Shown in pieces: positions 45,677-56,135 of a DNA stretch of 64,000 nucleotides (position 1 is its first letter; each line of letters starts with the position of its first letter). Below the pieces are notes generated by a model, which was not told the DNA's origin, did no database searches, and was given only the letters and a program-made list of their open reading frames with translations. Both the position numbers and the translations under genes were made by a program. Origin of the DNA: TTA-H9 sp002071415 (GTDB lineage Bacteria; Bacteroidota; Bacteroidia; Bacteroidales; TTA-H9); NCBI GenBank assembly GCA_035411425.1, contig DAONSX010000004.1, forward strand, positions 19,608 to 83,607. The letters are read 5' to 3'.

Positions 45677-46678
45677 TTAAAAACTTGGACACGGCATAGG
45701 TTCGTTTTTCCTTCTGCTTTGCTCAGGACTAGTGAATTGAAAAGTAAACGAAATCTCATGAGCTCCTCCTGTAACATTTTTGAGTTTTGAAACGGTGATA
45801 TCATAACTATACCCCAGTTTAAACGAACTTTGTTGAAATCCTAACAGGAAAATAAACGCATCGGGGTTTTCGAAATTGTGTCGAAACCATGTTCCAACAA
45901 CGAATGGGTATTTATTGAGGTATAATCCTACATTGAGCTGTTTGAAATTTTGTTGCTGTTGGTACAGAACATTAGGTGAAAGCGTCATGGCTTCCATACT
46001 TCTTCGGCCGCGGGTGCGGGGTTCAAGATCGAAGATTCCCCCGGCATGAAGCGTCCATTTGCGGGGTAATACAGTACTGTTGTCGTTATACCAGCCGTCG
46101 TAAGGTTGTGTAAGGTGATTTACCGATAAGCCACCAAAAAATACGTCTCGGTAGGTATAGGTCAAACCTGCAGAAAAATCGAGAAAGGAAATGCTGTATT
46201 TATCAGGTGAGGGCTCACTTGTGGGATATATCTGGCCATATACCGGATGAAACATATCTCCAAATGTCAGATTCAACCAATCGAGCTTGCGCTGATAGTA
46301 ACTCCCCTGTAAGCCTGCATTAATGTATGAATTTCGCGATATTTTCAGGTTGTACGAATAAAGGCCACTCACCGTTGTAGTGGTTATCATGCCCGATCCA
46401 GCTCTGTCGGTATTGAAAATAATACCGAAGCTGCTATTGATGTCGGGAACATATTGATCGTAAGAGGCATTATAGGTTACAAAATTATCAGCCAAAGATG
46501 GCCACTGATTCCGATAATTCAAAGTTAGCCTTGGACTGAAGGCCGAACCAGTCAAAGAGGGATTGAGATACAAAGGATTGGCATAAAATTGTGAAAACGT
46601 CGGATCTTGGCCCTTCATGTCAATACCTATTATACTGAGAACCAGAATCATGCTAAAGATGTAGCTTTTCCTTCTCAT
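45677..46678 (-). CDS. PorP/SprF-family outer-membrane protein
   Basis: A 333-residue beta-barrel-type protein with a signal peptide (to about residue 23, MKGQ). The mature start QDPTFSQFYANPLYLNPSLTG is the hallmark of the PorP/SprF family, followed by amphipathic strands such as RLTLNYRNQWP, SFGIIFNTDRAGSG and SYINAGLQGSYYQ. These proteins anchor particular T9SS cargo, often type B CTD proteins, at the surface. No adjacent large type B cargo gene is seen here; the type B protein at 31440-32723 is a distant candidate client. The ATG at 46676-46678 was chosen over an upstream ATG because it starts a normal signal peptide. Co-transcribed with gldJ. Confidence 0.87.
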   Translation of the reverse strand: MRRKSYIFSMILVLSIIGIDMKGQDPTFSQFYANPLYLNPSLTGSAFSPRLTLNYRNQWPSLADNFVTYNASYDQYVPDINSSFGIIFNTDRAGSGMITTTTVSGLYSYNLKISRNSYINAGLQGSYYQRKLDWLNLTFGDMFHPVYGQIYPTSEPSPDKYSISFLDFSAGLTYTYRDVFFGGLSVNHLTQPYDGWYNDNSTVLPRKWTLHAGGIFDLEPRTRGRRSMEAMTLSPNVLYQQQQNFKQLNVGLYLNKYPFVVGTWFRHNFENPDAFIFLLGFQQSSFKLGYSYDITVSKLKNVTGGAHEISFTFQFTSPEQSRRKNEPMPCPSF

Positions 46679-46955
46679 AATCTTTATGATATAAAAAGTG
46701 ATTTCTTCGGTACACAAAACGATCCAACAATATTACGAATTTTTTTTATAAGCATCATTTGTTAAAAAAAATTCAAACTTTTTTTCAACAATAAGGCTCT
46801 GTAAAGAACGTTAAAAAACCTGAATAGTATCCCTACTGGAAAGATTTTTAGAGAAGAATTTCTTTCGATCGATAAAATTTTGAGGTGGAAATGCACAATT
46901 TTGTCTCGATTTTGTTTAAACTTTCGAAGGGATACTTTCCCAAACTTATTTGCCC

Positions 46956-49900
46956 ATGACATTAAGATTCAACCTATTGATTTTTGTTTGTGTGTGTGGA
47001 CTCATTTTCGAAAGTTTCGCCCAAACTTCAAGTTCGTCCCAAAATATCACGCTGAAATGGGATAATTATAGTCTGAAAGATACTCTTTCGGGAAATCAAA
47101 GAACCATCCTGTATTTTCATGATGCTACTAACCTTTACGAAACCGGAGGCCTCCCCATATTCATTCAAAGGATTCCTTTGAAGCAATTATCCGACAGCAT
47201 TTTCGTGAAGATATTCCCTTTAATTTCGGGAGAAGACAACTCCACTGATGTCGTCTCGTCAGAGTTTCTAAACAATGAATATCAATTCTTTATAAAAAAA
47301 TTAGAAATCAATGGAAAGGCCTATGGTCAGGTTGGAATATTACCAGTACGCATACATCCTATCCATAACAAAATCGAGGTTCTCGAAAAGTTTCATTTAG
47401 AAATCACTGTGAAAGAACAGGCTTTTCAAAATTTTCCCCAGTTGAAAATGGGTACTATTCAATCGGTTTTGAGCCAGGGCGAATGGTACAAGATTCAGAT
47501 TGCCGAAACAGGCATTTACAAAATATCCTTTGAAACACTTCAGTCGCAGGGAATCAATCTAAGTGGAATCGACCCACGAAACATTCACATCCATGGCAAT
47601 GGCGGCAGGGTGCTTCCCGAAGCCAATAATATGACTCGTTATGATGATTTGATGGAAATGAGTATTTATATTTTTGGCGAAGAAGACGGGAAATTCGATC
47701 CCGGTGATTATATTCTTTTTTATGCCCAAGGCCCTGGTTCGTGGGCTTTCAATACCCAAACAAAACGTTTTCAGTTCGATAAACATCCTTATTCCGATTT
47801 CGCTTATTGTTATATTACCATCAACAATTCTAAAGGGAAAAGAATACAATTAAATCCACTTCCAGAGGTCGAAGCCACTCAAACCATAACCACTTTTACG
47901 GCTTATATTCATCATGAAGAAGACTTGATCAATCTTGGTAAAAGTGGAAGGCAATGGTATGGTGAATCCTTCGATATACAAAACACGATGAATTTCGCGA
48001 TTTCCCTCGAGGGAGTGGTTAACGGAAGCCGTGTTTTACTCGAATCGGCTGTGGTCGCAAGTTCTTATTCTATCAGCAATATGAAGATTTCAGTGGGAGA
48101 AACTCCTTTCCTTGTTCAAACTATTTCTCCTATTCCTCCCCCTTCTCTCGATTCAGATTATGGGAAAAGAAGCATAGACACAGCTTCATTTAAAGCCAAT
48201 AGTACAACGGTTTCACTTTCCTATAAATATATCAAGCCTTTGAATTCTTCTCAGGCCTGGCTCGATTATTTTACCATTAACTATCAACGTAATCTGAGTT
48301 TTTCGGGTTCACAGATGAGCTTTCGTAAACCCATGCATTATTCGAGTACCCAAGTTGTACGATATAAGATAGGAAATGCCAGCCAGAACATTCAGATATG
48401 GGAGGTGACCAATGCCTTACGGCCTATGAGGATGCAAACCCAGCTTGCGGGAAATACGCTTACTTTCGATTCGAAAAACGATACCTTGCGTGAATTTATC
48501 GCTTTTGACGGAAACAAATTTCTAAACCCGACTTTTATTGGTAAAGTTCCAAATCAAAATCTTCATGGGATGATCGATGCAGATTATATCATCATAAGCC
48601 ATCCCGATTTCTTGTCACAAGCTCAGGAACTTGCTAATATCCATGAATCAGAAAATCAATTCAATGTAAAAATTGTAACTCCCGAGATGGTTTACAATGA
48701 ATTTTCGTCGGGCATACAAGATCCAAGCGCCATTCGTGATTTTATGAGGCATTTGAGGTTGAGTTCGGGCAACATTCGTAAACCAGCATATCTTCTACTA
48801 TTTGGAGACGCCTCTTACGATTATAAAGACCGCATTCAGGGAAATACCAACTTTGTACCCACTTACCAATCGGACGAATCCTTAAATCCTTCTTATTCTT
48901 TTGCTACAGATGATTATTTTACCTTTCTCGACCAAAGCGAAGGGAAAGGTGGAGGTGGAACTCCCGATCTATGTGTTGGCCGAATACCCGTTTTCACCCA
49001 GCAACAAGCCGATGATTATATGAAAAAATTCAAACAATATATCAGTGTGAGCACGACTTCAATGGGAGAATGGCGCACCAATCTTTGTTTTGTTGCCGAC
49101 GATGAAGACAATAATTCGCATTTACGCCAAGCCGATGGCCTTGCCAATTTTATCGACACTACATATCCTCATTTCAACATTGACAAGATTTTCCTCGATG
49201 CTTACGATCAAATTACTACACCCGGTGGCCAACGATATCCGGATGTAAATAAAGATATCACACAGCGCATCGAAAACGGACTCCTCATCATCAATTACAC
49301 GGGCCATGGTGGTGAGCTGGGCTGGGCTCATGAGCGAATCCTCGAAATTAGTGATATAAATTCATGGAATAACTTCTATAAACTACCTCTGTTTATTACT
49401 GCCACCTGCGAATTCAGCCGCTATGACGATCCCCAACGCGTTTCGGCAGGAGAATATGTTTTCCTAAATCCAAAGGGAGGAGGCATTGCATTATTTACTA
49501 CATCACGATTGACCTACGGTGGTTCTAATATAACTCTTAACCAAAATTTTTACAAATATGCATTCGAACGAACGAATGGCCAATACCGTACCTTGGGCGA
49601 GATTATCATGATTGCCAAGCAAAAAAGCGGTTCCGACCTGAATTGGATAAAATTCATTTTGCTCGGTGATCCAGCACTAAAACTTGCCTATCCCGAGAAT
49701 AAAGTTAGTGCACTTACTATCAACAATACTTCGATCGAAATTTCTACCGACACCCTCAAGGCTCTGTCGAATGTTTCCATAACTGGCGAAGTTACCGATC
49801 CTCTAAGCTATCCATTACATAAATTCAATGGAACCGTTACGACCACCATTTTCGATAAGGTCTCGCTCATCAAAACCAAGGCAAATGACCCGGAAAGTAA

Positions 49901-50783
49901 ACCTACTACCTTTGCATTGAGAAAGAATATCATTTATAAAGGTTTATCGGAAGTTAAAAATGGTAAGTTTTACATGAATTTTATCGTACCAAAAGACATT
50001 GAATACAAAATTGGCGAAGGCAAAATTTGCTTTTATGCATGCAGCGACAAGGATGATGCGGCCGGTTACTTCGCACCTGTTTATGTTGGTGGAATCAATA
50101 CCAACGCCCAAATCGACAATACACCTCCCTCTATTCATTTATTTATGAATGATCTGAATTTCAAAGATGGAGGAATTACCGATGAAAACTCTGTCCTGCT
50201 CGCCTTTATTTCCGATGAAAACGGAATAAATACCGTAGGTAGCGGCATTGGCCACGATATTGTGGCCATCCTCGACAACAATTCGAACAATCCCCTCATC
50301 CTGAATAATTATTACAAATCAGATCTAAATACCTACACCAGTGGAAGTATTGCTTATCCCTTGTTTAATCTCGAAGAAGGGGATCACGAAATACGCCTCA
50401 CGGCATGGGACGTTTATAACAATTCGGCCACATCCAAACTGAAATTCACCGTGAAAAATTCTGCTTCCTTCATTATTTCGAATCTATATAATTATCCTAA
50501 CCCTTTTTATGATAAAACTTATTTTGTTTTTGAGCATAATAAGAGCTCAGAAGAAATGCAGGTCGAAATAAGGATAATGGATATTTATGGCCGGGTTGTC
50601 AAAACTATTGCTCATACTATTTTCTTTACAGGATACTGTAGCCAACCCATCGAGTGGGATGGTGCCTCGGACAACGGAAAAAGACTAAGCCAGGGAATTT
50701 ATATTTATCAATTGACGTTAACCGACTCGAAAGGAAACGCTCGACAAAAAAGCGGCAAACTCATGATTTCGAAAAATCAATAA
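46956..50783 (+). CDS. porU: T9SS sortase PorU (C25 family), first copy
   Basis: A 1275-residue protein with a signal peptide ending near FESFAQ. N-terminal region with GEWYKIQIAETGIYKI and HGNGGRVLPEAN; the C25 catalytic domain from about residue 530 (EFSSGIQDPSAIRDFMRH, YLLLFGDASYDYKD). The catalytic dyad is His784 (NYTGHGGE) and Cys818 (TATCEFSR), 34 residues apart. The C-terminal part has a FlgD-like/CTD module (YPNPFYDKTYFVF, PIEWDGASDNG, GIYIYQLTL). PorU removes the CTD of T9SS cargo and attaches the mature protein to lipopolysaccharide. The open frame starts at a TTG, but the ATG at 46956 fits. It is 28 bp upstream of a second porU-like gene. Confidence 0.9.
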   Translation: MTLRFNLLIFVCVCGLIFESFAQTSSSSQNITLKWDNYSLKDTLSGNQRTILYFHDATNLYETGGLPIFIQRIPLKQLSDSIFVKIFPLISGEDNSTDVVSSEFLNNEYQFFIKKLEINGKAYGQVGILPVRIHPIHNKIEVLEKFHLEITVKEQAFQNFPQLKMGTIQSVLSQGEWYKIQIAETGIYKISFETLQSQGINLSGIDPRNIHIHGNGGRVLPEANNMTRYDDLMEMSIYIFGEEDGKFDPGDYILFYAQGPGSWAFNTQTKRFQFDKHPYSDFAYCYITINNSKGKRIQLNPLPEVEATQTITTFTAYIHHEEDLINLGKSGRQWYGESFDIQNTMNFAISLEGVVNGSRVLLESAVVASSYSISNMKISVGETPFLVQTISPIPPPSLDSDYGKRSIDTASFKANSTTVSLSYKYIKPLNSSQAWLDYFTINYQRNLSFSGSQMSFRKPMHYSSTQVVRYKIGNASQNIQIWEVTNALRPMRMQTQLAGNTLTFDSKNDTLREFIAFDGNKFLNPTFIGKVPNQNLHGMIDADYIIISHPDFLSQAQELANIHESENQFNVKIVTPEMVYNEFSSGIQDPSAIRDFMRHLRLSSGNIRKPAYLLLFGDASYDYKDRIQGNTNFVPTYQSDESLNPSYSFATDDYFTFLDQSEGKGGGGTPDLCVGRIPVFTQQQADDYMKKFKQYISVSTTSMGEWRTNLCFVADDEDNNSHLRQADGLANFIDTTYPHFNIDKIFLDAYDQITTPGGQRYPDVNKDITQRIENGLLIINYTGHGGELGWAHERILEISDINSWNNFYKLPLFITATCEFSRYDDPQRVSAGEYVFLNPKGGGIALFTTSRLTYGGSNITLNQNFYKYAFERTNGQYRTLGEIIMIAKQKSGSDLNWIKFILLGDPALKLAYPENKVSALTINNTSIEISTDTLKALSNVSITGEVTDPLSYPLHKFNGTVTTTIFDKVSLIKTKANDPESKPTTFALRKNIIYKGLSEVKNGKFYMNFIVPKDIEYKIGEGKICFYACSDKDDAAGYFAPVYVGGINTNAQIDNTPPSIHLFMNDLNFKDGGITDENSVLLAFISDENGINTVGSGIGHDIVAILDNNSNNPLILNNYYKSDLNTYTSGSIAYPLFNLEEGDHEIRLTAWDVYNNSATSKLKFTVKNSASFIISNLYNYPNPFYDKTYFVFEHNKSSEEMQVEIRIMDIYGRVVKTIAHTIFFTGYCSQPIEWDGASDNGKRLSQGIYIYQLTLTDSKGNARQKSGKLMISKNQ

Positions 50784-50811
50784 ACTTTGCTCATAATACA
50801 CCATATTTTCG

Positions 50812-53800
50812 ATGACTTATAAAAACATAACTCGCCTGTTCTTCGTCTTTGCTCTTGTTTTTCATGTTTTCTCCGTCTCAGCTCAACGAAGGATTCTACA
50901 TTGGGAAACATTACAAACAACTACTGACACTACCTTGAATTTATGGTTGCAAGAGGCTGCCTATATAAATGACTCATTGAATGTTCCCGTTTATCTGGAA
51001 GAAATACCTCTTCCAGTTGGGAGCAACGGCCTCGAATATAATCTGAAGGAAGTGTATTTCGAAAAACTCGAATCGAAAATTAGTGGGATAGGAACCGAGA
51101 TAAAAATCAATGTAACTATCGTTACCGAATGCAAGCAGAAAAAAGCAAGGATAACTTTTATTCCATTGAGGATTAATCCTGAAAATGGACAATCCGAAAA
51201 ACTTGTTTCGTTCGAGCCTTCCATTAATTTTACGACAGATAAGGAAGTCCAATTCCCTGCTTCAGATTTCGCAAGCAGCTCATTACTCGCCTCAGGGAAA
51301 TGGTATAAAATAGGAGTTGCCCAAACAGGAATCTATAGAATCACTTATCATGACTTAAAAAAGTGGGGAGTGAATCCCGATCAAATAGATCCTCGAACCA
51401 TTTCACTCCATGGATTTGGTGGAAGATTACTTCCCGAATCGAATCTACAAAAAACACAGGATGATTTACCTCCAGTAGCCATCGAAGTTATAGGCGAAGA
51501 AGATGGTATTTTCAACCCCGACGATTATATCCTTTTCTATGGGGAAAACCCGCATAAATGGACACTCAATGTTTTGGGGCAGAAACTTACTCATCAAACC
51601 AATATATATGAAGATACTACCTATTATTATTTAACCTATGGAATACAAAACCCTGCACGCATCGAGGATTTCATTCCTCCTACGCTTTCTATAACCCATA
51701 AGATAGATTATTTTACTTATCCACTTTTACACGAGAAAAACGAACAACACCTCACTAAAAGCGGGAAAGAATGGTATGGCGAAACCTTCAACGAAAACAG
51801 CCGCCAGAATTTTACTTTTATAGTTCCCGATCATAAGGTCGGTGAAAAAGGAATTATCGAATTGGAGGTTGCCGGACGTTCTTATGAAGCAAACTCATTT
51901 GTATTGTCATATAATGAGCAGGATCTAGCGACTATCCCTTTGGCTGGTATTAGTGGCAATTTGATGAGTCAATTATACGCCCGCAAGGGGAAAGCACTAT
52001 TGAATTTTACTCCTCAATCGGATACGATTATTCTCGACTTGACTCATGTAAAGAACCATCCTTACAGCATCGGCTATCTTAAATACATCGAAGTAAATGT
52101 GATACGACAATTGATTTTTAGAGGGCCTCAAATGCTTTTCAACTATCTTCCAAGACCCCAGACCGGTCAAATTCCCGAAATTTCGGTTCAAACTACTCAA
52201 CCTGATTTAAAAATCTGGTTGGTCGACAATTTGTTTCAGCCTCAGAACATCCCATTGCAAAATACCGACACTTCGGTCTATTTTAAGATACAATCTTACA
52301 ATGGACACTATTTCATAGCTTTTGATGGTAGTTCATACTATTCTCCCTCCTTTATCGAAGAAGTGCCCAATCAGAACCTTCATGCTTTACAGCCTGCCGA
52401 ATTCATCATTGTGAGTCCGAAAGTATTGATGAACCAGGCGAAACGTCTGGCACAAATTCATCAAAATAGAGAAGGGATAGGTACTTTAACCGTAGATGTG
52501 AAAGAGATTTACAATGAATTTTCGTCGGGTGCAAAGGATCCTTCAGCTATTCGTAACTTCATGCGAATGCTGTATGAACGCGCACAACCCGGCGAAGAAC
52601 CCCATTACCTTCTTCTTTTCGGCGATGGAAGCTACGATCCCAAACATAGAATACCTGGAAACAAATGGCATATCCCTACCTTTCAATCTCAGGAAAGTTT
52701 AGAGATGTCATCTTCTTTCGTATGTGACGATTTTTATGGCCTTTTAGACCCTGAAGAAGGACTAGATGCTTATGGAGCGATAGATGTGGGTGTTGGGCGA
52801 TTCCCTGTATATACTATCGAAGAAGCAAAAAATATGGTAGATAAGATTGAAAATTACTTCAAAGAAGGTCCTCCCGCCATGCTCCCATGGAAGAACACGT
52901 TCTGCTTTATAGCCGACGATGAGAATGGAAACGAACATGTAAAGGGAGCAGAAAAGCTTGCTAATATCGTAGATACTTCTTCTTCGATAATTAACGTTAA
53001 CAAAATTTATATAGATGCTTACAAACAGTATAGCACCTCTAATGGCGACAAATATCCCGATGTCAACAAGGCTATTACCGATCAGGTGAACGAAGGAGCT
53101 CTGTTTATCAACTATACCGGTCATGGAGGAGAAACCGGATGGGCAGATGAAAATATTCTTACAGTGCCCGAAATTTTTAATTGGAACAACAAGGGGAAAA
53201 TGCCCATCTTTATTACTGCTACTTGCCAGTTTAGTCGCTATGATGATCCGGAGCGGGTTTCGGCTGGCGAACATGTCATACAATACAACAACAAAGGTGG
53301 CGTCGCCTTGTTTACAACTACACGTCTAACATTTTCACATACAAACAATTTCTTGAATCAGGCCTTCTATGTCTCGTTATTTGAACAGCTCAAGTCAGGC
53401 AATATACCTCATATGGGAGACCTCATCCGGATGTCGAAGAACAAAAACAACAACAATATATCGATCCGAAATTTCAGTTTATTGGGAGACCCTGTACTTA
53501 TACCGGCCTTTCCTCGATATTCTATCAAAACGACACATATCAATGATATTCCCATCGAATATTTCATCGATACCTTGAGAGGTTGCCAAAAAGTGAAAAT
53601 AAGCGGAGAAATTGTAGATGAACAAGAAAATATTCTTTCAAACTTCAACGGAAAGATTTTCGTCTCGGTCTTCGATAAGAAAGCCACTATTCGGACGCTT
53701 GGGAACGATCCGAATACTACACCCATGTCTTTTACGATCCAGAATAAGCGAATTGCTCATACCATCTCTAAAGTAATAAATGGAAGATTCGAAGTTTGGT

Positions 53801-54603
53801 TTATTCTACCAAAAGATATAGAACAGAATTATGGGTTTGGAAAATTCAGCTATTATGCCACGGATAGTATTAGTGATGCAGCTGGAGCATTTATTGATTT
53901 CATCATAGGCGGAATAGACGAAGTCTTGGCTACCGATACTGAAGGACCCGAAATCGAAATATTTCTCGACGACAAGAACTTTATTTCGGGAAACCTCTCG
54001 AGCCCTAATCCTGTTCTGCTGGCTTCTCTGGCCGATTCTTCCGGGATTAACTGTTTCGGTTATGGATTAGGACGCAACATCTCTGCATGGATAGATGGAC
54101 AAACCAGTAATGCCATCAATCTCGACGATTTCTTCGTCCCACTCGACCCATTGAATACTCGCGGAAATATCACCTATACTTTCCATAACCTCGAAAATGG
54201 ACAGCACACACTTACGCTGCGGGCCTGGGATCTTCAGGGAAATAGCAACCAAAAAACCATAAAATTTACCGTAGCACCCAACGCTTCTATCAAATTATGG
54301 AAAATCACCAATCATCCCAATCCTTTCAGTGATAAAACCTTCTTTTATTTCGAACACAATCAACCGGGAAATTCCCTGCGGATAACTATTCATATCTTCA
54401 ACTTCCAGGGAATCAAGGTAAAAACCATAAGGTCGAAGCAATCTACTTCGGGTTATAGTATAATCCCCATCGAGTGGGATGGAAGAGGCGATTCGGGAGA
54501 ATTACTTCCATCGGGAATGTATCCTTATCAGATTATTGTAGAGAATAATAATGGAACTATAAGTACGCAAAGCCAAAAGTTAATGATTATCAGGCATAAT
54601 TAG
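50812..54603 (+). CDS. T9SS sortase PorU-like protein (C25 family), second copy
   Basis: A 1263-residue paralogue of the preceding gene, with the same architecture: GKWYKIGVAQTGIYRI, HGFGGRLLPESN, GEEDGIFNPDDYILFY, EFSSGAKDPSAIRNFMR, catalytic His771 (NYTGHGGE) and Cys805 (TATCQFSR), and a C-terminal module (HPNPFSDKTFFYFEH, PIEWDGRGDSG). Both catalytic residues are kept at the same 34-residue spacing, so it is probably active. Most genomes with T9SS carry a single porU as far as I know; a tandem pair may separate substrates or linkage types. It is 28 bp after the first copy. The other possibility is a cargo protease derived from PorU. Confidence 0.85.
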   Translation: MTYKNITRLFFVFALVFHVFSVSAQRRILHWETLQTTTDTTLNLWLQEAAYINDSLNVPVYLEEIPLPVGSNGLEYNLKEVYFEKLESKISGIGTEIKINVTIVTECKQKKARITFIPLRINPENGQSEKLVSFEPSINFTTDKEVQFPASDFASSSLLASGKWYKIGVAQTGIYRITYHDLKKWGVNPDQIDPRTISLHGFGGRLLPESNLQKTQDDLPPVAIEVIGEEDGIFNPDDYILFYGENPHKWTLNVLGQKLTHQTNIYEDTTYYYLTYGIQNPARIEDFIPPTLSITHKIDYFTYPLLHEKNEQHLTKSGKEWYGETFNENSRQNFTFIVPDHKVGEKGIIELEVAGRSYEANSFVLSYNEQDLATIPLAGISGNLMSQLYARKGKALLNFTPQSDTIILDLTHVKNHPYSIGYLKYIEVNVIRQLIFRGPQMLFNYLPRPQTGQIPEISVQTTQPDLKIWLVDNLFQPQNIPLQNTDTSVYFKIQSYNGHYFIAFDGSSYYSPSFIEEVPNQNLHALQPAEFIIVSPKVLMNQAKRLAQIHQNREGIGTLTVDVKEIYNEFSSGAKDPSAIRNFMRMLYERAQPGEEPHYLLLFGDGSYDPKHRIPGNKWHIPTFQSQESLEMSSSFVCDDFYGLLDPEEGLDAYGAIDVGVGRFPVYTIEEAKNMVDKIENYFKEGPPAMLPWKNTFCFIADDENGNEHVKGAEKLANIVDTSSSIINVNKIYIDAYKQYSTSNGDKYPDVNKAITDQVNEGALFINYTGHGGETGWADENILTVPEIFNWNNKGKMPIFITATCQFSRYDDPERVSAGEHVIQYNNKGGVALFTTTRLTFSHTNNFLNQAFYVSLFEQLKSGNIPHMGDLIRMSKNKNNNNISIRNFSLLGDPVLIPAFPRYSIKTTHINDIPIEYFIDTLRGCQKVKISGEIVDEQENILSNFNGKIFVSVFDKKATIRTLGNDPNTTPMSFTIQNKRIAHTISKVINGRFEVWFILPKDIEQNYGFGKFSYYATDSISDAAGAFIDFIIGGIDEVLATDTEGPEIEIFLDDKNFISGNLSSPNPVLLASLADSSGINCFGYGLGRNISAWIDGQTSNAINLDDFFVPLDPLNTRGNITYTFHNLENGQHTLTLRAWDLQGNSNQKTIKFTVAPNASIKLWKITNHPNPFSDKTFFYFEHNQPGNSLRITIHIFNFQGIKVKTIRSKQSTSGYSIIPIEWDGRGDSGELLPSGMYPYQIIVENNNGTISTQSQKLMIIRHN

Positions 54604-54681
54604 GGAAAAACCAATTCTGAATCAATCCTCCAATTCTTAATCCCTTGTGAATGAAAAATACTATAACATATCTTTTCTCGT

Positions 54682-54689
54682 TACTTTTG
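54682..54689 (+). promoter_or_regulatory. Candidate -7 box for porV
   Basis: TACTTTTG matches TAnnTTTG exactly, 45 bp upstream of the porV ATG, in the 131-bp gap after the second porU-like gene. It would allow porV transcription independent of the porU pair. Confidence 0.45.
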
Positions 54690-54734
54690 CAGCTTTATTT
54701 TCAATTCATCGAAATATAAAACAAAATACCTTAT

Positions 54735-55925
54735 ATGCCGAAATTCATTAAACCGACTGCCTTGGCTCTGTTTACAGGGTTGATGTGTATTCCTGCAATA
54801 TTGAAAGCTCAGGATGAGTATCCGATTACTACTGCCGTACCTTTTCTTTTAATAGGACCCGATGCGCGTTCTGGTTCGATGGGTGAAACGGGCGTTGCAA
54901 CCGATCCCGACCCTGTTTCTATTCATTGGAATGCAGCTAAATATGCCTTCATCGACAAACAAATGGGATTTTCGGTTTCCTATTCCCCATGGCTACGTCA
55001 ATTGGTTAACGATATTGGACTCGGTTACCTCACATTTTATTATCGCTTTGATGATAAACAGGCCTTAGGAGCCTCACTTCGCTATTTTTCTCTGGGAGAA
55101 ATCACATTTACCGATTATATAGGTAATCCCAAGGGCACATATAAGCCCAATGAATTTTCGCTCGATGCTGCTTATTCACGTAAATTAACCGATAACCTCT
55201 CTGGAGCGGTAACTGGCCGGTTCATTTATTCGAATCTAACCTTAGGCCAAAATGTACAGGGAGTGGAATCGCATGCAGGAACAAGTTTTGCCGCTGATAT
55301 ATCCTTGTTTTACACTAAAGACCTGTATATCAACCGCAATGACGCATGGTTCAATTTCGGACTAAATATTTCCAACATTGGAGCTAAAATAGCCTATACC
55401 TCGACTATCGAAAAAGACTTCATTCCAACCAATCTGCGCTTCGGACCAAGTTTTAAATATGCTTTCGACGATTACAATACCCTCTCCTTCAACATAGATA
55501 TTACAAAACTTCTGGTTCCTACGCCTCCCATCTACAAACTCGACAGCATTTCGGGTCAACCCATATTCGACGAACAAGGAAATCAGGTGATCGAAAAAGG
55601 TTACAACCCTAATGTATCTGTCTTCAAAGGAATGATCCAATCCTTTTATGATGCTCCAGGTGGGTTTAGCGAAGAATTGAAAGAAATAACTTATGCTATT
55701 GGTGCTGAATATTTGTACAACAAGCAATTTGCTATACGAGCGGGCTATTTTCATGAATCCGCCACCAAGGGAGCTCGCCAGTTCTTCACCTTCGGCGCTG
55801 GCTTACGTTACAACGTTTTTAGCATCGATTTCTCCTATCTTGTGAGCACTGACCAAAGAAATCCTCTCGATAAAACTCTGCGTTTCACTCTTAATTTCGA
55901 CTTCGAAGCATTCCGTTCGCATTGA
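54735..55925 (+). CDS. porV: T9SS outer-membrane shuttle protein PorV (LptO)
   Basis: A 396-residue FadL-like beta-barrel with a signal peptide (to about residue 25, LKAQ). The mature start PITTAVPFLLIGPDARSGSMGETGVAT followed by IHWNAAKYAF is characteristic of PorV. PorV collects cargo from the Sov translocon and hands it to PorU for CTD removal and attachment. It follows the porU pair, as in the porU-porV neighbourhood of other Bacteroidota, and is followed by a strong terminator. Confidence 0.93.
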   Translation: MPKFIKPTALALFTGLMCIPAILKAQDEYPITTAVPFLLIGPDARSGSMGETGVATDPDPVSIHWNAAKYAFIDKQMGFSVSYSPWLRQLVNDIGLGYLTFYYRFDDKQALGASLRYFSLGEITFTDYIGNPKGTYKPNEFSLDAAYSRKLTDNLSGAVTGRFIYSNLTLGQNVQGVESHAGTSFAADISLFYTKDLYINRNDAWFNFGLNISNIGAKIAYTSTIEKDFIPTNLRFGPSFKYAFDDYNTLSFNIDITKLLVPTPPIYKLDSISGQPIFDEQGNQVIEKGYNPNVSVFKGMIQSFYDAPGGFSEELKEITYAIGAEYLYNKQFAIRAGYFHESATKGARQFFTFGAGLRYNVFSIDFSYLVSTDQRNPLDKTLRFTLNFDFEAFRSH

Positions 55926-55976
55926 GATAATTAACTCGATCCGAACAAGGGTTCGTTAAACTCATAATACAACTCG

Positions 55977-56004
55977 CCGGTTCAAGACAAGGAACCGGTT
56001 TTTT
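55977..56004 (+). terminator. Intrinsic terminator after porV
   Basis: A perfect 7-bp stem CCGGTTC / GAACCGG around an 8-nt loop, followed by six T. It lies 52 bp past the porV stop and separates the T9SS locus from dnaB. Confidence 0.88.
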
Positions 56005-56135
56005 CATAATAACCAGAAAATCTATTCGACTTTAGTTTCAGGGGGGATAATTTTTTTATAAAGTCGAAAATTTGAATACAAAAAGAATTATTTGGAAAAG
56101 GGCTTTTCCTCCTCGAGTTTTTGTAAATTTGAAAC

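Noticed and set aside
46956..54603. Calling the two C25 proteins gingipain-type secreted proteases
   Set aside because: The N-terminal architecture, lengths and the porV/gldJ neighbourhood fit PorU sortases; gingipains have a different pro-domain and adhesin tail.
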